This document shows positions 63,601 to 64,000 of a DNA stretch of 64,000 nucleotides, in pieces. The stretch is from NCBI RefSeq assembly GCF_048128805.1, contig NC_136017.1, forward strand, positions 12,314,307 to 12,378,306, written 5' to 3'. Position numbers and translations under genes: made by a program. The notes beneath the pieces are model-generated. The model searched no databases and was not told the origin of the DNA. It saw only the letters and a list, made by a program, of their open reading frames with translations. This DNA comes from Centroberyx gerrardi (Eukaryota; Chordata; Actinopteri; Beryciformes; Berycidae). Positions within the stretch are counted from its first letter, which is position 1. Every line of letters starts with the position of its first letter.

Positions 63601-64000
63601 CTTCAAATGTACCTGGCACTTTTAAATTTATTTATTTTTATTTTTGAATTTTCAAGTTGTTAATGCACTTCATGCACTTGAGTGTATGCACCTTTCCATT
63701 CTATATTGTGGGATACTGAAGGAGTGGAATGATAGTTTTATGTTACCTGTGATTGATGTCTTGTCTTTTTTGTGTATGATGTTCTGTGAGCGCACTAGAC
63801 AAATTCCTAACAACTGCAAGTTAATGTGGCAATAAAGCATTGAACTTGCATTTTAGTATAATTGAATGGTGTCAGTGGTCTTGACTTGTTTTTTCATGAA
63901 TATCGTTCTGTCTTGACACATACACACGTGCACACAACACAAACACCCACACACACACTCTCCATTGTTAATAGTAACCCACCAGCCTCGTCCCCTCCAG
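57294..64000 (-). CDS. frmpd3: FERM and PDZ domain-containing protein, FRMPD3/FRMPD4 type (3' part; 5' exons outside window)
   Basis: Three coding exons are visible: 63983-64000 (3' end of an exon), 61209-62219 and 57294-60649. All junctions are GT/AG and the phases match at both joins. The encoded 1,461 or so residues are the region after the FERM domain, so the PDZ and FERM exons lie beyond the right edge. Recognisable family blocks are [16 protein letters not shown] early in the last exon, [13 protein letters not shown] about 280 residues into it, and a conserved helical C-terminus ending SLKTLLSK. Members of this family are neuronal scaffolds: FRMPD4/Preso links PSD-95, Homer and mGluR5, and FRMPD1 binds LGN/AGS3. 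The exon at 61209-62219 carries a PPPGF motif that fits the Homer ligand PPxxF. I choose FRMPD3 over FRMPD4 because mammalian FRMPD4, as I remember it, ends at a KETTV PDZ ligand, whereas this protein reads through KETT for about 700 more residues. Family certainty is high; the paralogue is unsettled. Confidence 0.88.
60650..61208 (-). other. FRMPD intron, 559 bp
   Basis: This is the intron between the two large FRMPD coding exons, with donor GTAACA and acceptor TCTTCTAG. It is AT-rich, with an (ACACAAC)-type CA-rich patch near 60816-60865. I see no element or conserved motif in it. Confidence 0.8.
61209..62219 (-). CDS. frmpd3: FRMPD gene, internal coding exon (1,011 bp)
   Basis: The acceptor AG is at 62220-62221 (tract ctgtcttcag) and the donor GTAACA starts at 61208. 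The exon begins in the middle of a Gly codon, reads [20 protein letters not shown], and ends with PRPQPH plus the first base of the next Gly codon. It contains a proline run, an acidic stretch of alternating Asp and Glu, [16 protein letters not shown], six consecutive Asp codons (the ATC repeat near 61485-61503) and the Homer-ligand-like PPPGF at 61432-61446, followed by [12 protein letters not shown] and [13 protein letters not shown]. These blocks resemble what I remember of mammalian FRMPD4, which supports the family call. The exon is flanked by introns of 559 bp (60650-61208) and 1,763 bp (62220-63982). Confidence 0.92.
62360..62686. mobile_element. MITE with CACTGCAAAAA termini in an FRMPD intron
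   Basis: Terminal inverted repeats are CACTGCAAAAAT at the left and ACTTTTTGCAGTG at the right, 327 bp apart, inside the 1,763-bp intron. Subterminal sequence is also partly inverted (tcttaaaacaagt against acttgttttagg). No transposase remains. The CACTG ends suggest a hAT-type parent; a target duplication is not evident. Confidence 0.6.
63178..63855 (+). mobile_element. 3' remnant of a non-LTR retrotransposon, opposite strand to the FRMPD gene
   Basis: Translation in shifting plus-strand frames gives pieces of the reverse-transcriptase C-terminal region: [38 protein letters not shown], then [20 protein letters not shown] and [13 protein letters not shown]. Between them a block is deleted and the frame shifts. 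It is followed by an AT-rich tail ending in gcaataaagcattgaacttg. I place it in the Rex1/CR1-like group by resemblance only. It sits in the 5'-most intron seen here and is in antisense orientation, so it should be spliced out. Confidence 0.65.
63983..64000 (-). CDS. frmpd3: FRMPD gene, 3' end of the next upstream exon (cut by window edge)
   Basis: Only 18 bases are visible, reading G-G-D-E-A plus one base before a GTGGGT donor at 63977-63982. I call it an exon because its phase completes the Gly codon of the exon at 62219 and because the join gives a plausible [12 protein letters not shown]. The evidence is splice-phase and position only, since so little sequence is present. Confidence 0.6.

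Overview
This is vertebrate nuclear DNA, almost certainly from a teleost fish. The evidence is a multi-exon gene of the FRMPD synaptic-scaffold family with consensus GT/AG introns, and a dense mix of repeats typical of fish: an L2-clade LINE with an esterase-type ORF1, Tc1-like and hAT-like non-autonomous transposons, tRNA-derived SINEs, and (GT)n, (GA)n and (CT)n tracts. No bacterial, viral or organellar gene organisation is present.

Layout. Positions 1-48,000 contain no host gene that I can support. They hold a decayed L2 LINE (about 4,020-7,790, minus strand), an L2 ORF1 remnant (about 31,700-32,240), an L1 3' remnant (about 34,035-34,760), at least a dozen MITE-type elements, several SINE remnants, and a degenerate minisatellite of about 2 kb (23,640-25,620). 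Several MITEs have diagnostic target-site duplications: perfect 8-bp copies flank 11,513-11,848 and 24,863-25,120, 6 bp flank 2,719-3,054, and 7 bp flank 41,494-41,875. Three unrelated palindromic elements share TTAA-AGG-type ends.

Positions 48,200-64,000 hold two genes, both on the minus strand and arranged head to tail. Gene A (CDS 54,039 down to 49,135) has six coding exons whose phases all match. It encodes a 265-residue protein that I do not recognise. Gene B (64,000 down to 57,294, entering from beyond the right edge) is the 3' part of a FERM and PDZ domain-containing protein of the FRMPD3/FRMPD4 type. It shows the end of one exon, a complete 1,011-bp exon and a terminal coding exon of 3,356 bp. 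The encoded region lies after the FERM domain. It is rich in Ser and Pro, carries a Homer-type PPxxF motif and a long polyproline run, and ends in a conserved helical tail.

The most useful leads are the unidentified 265-aa gene, the extended FRMPD tail and its paralogue question, the dated nested insertions, the minisatellite, the crossed inverted repeats at 13.2-14.0 kb, and the TTAA-flanked MITE group. I did not find a convincing undescribed functional system. The novelty here is mainly repeat architecture and one unidentified conserved-looking gene.
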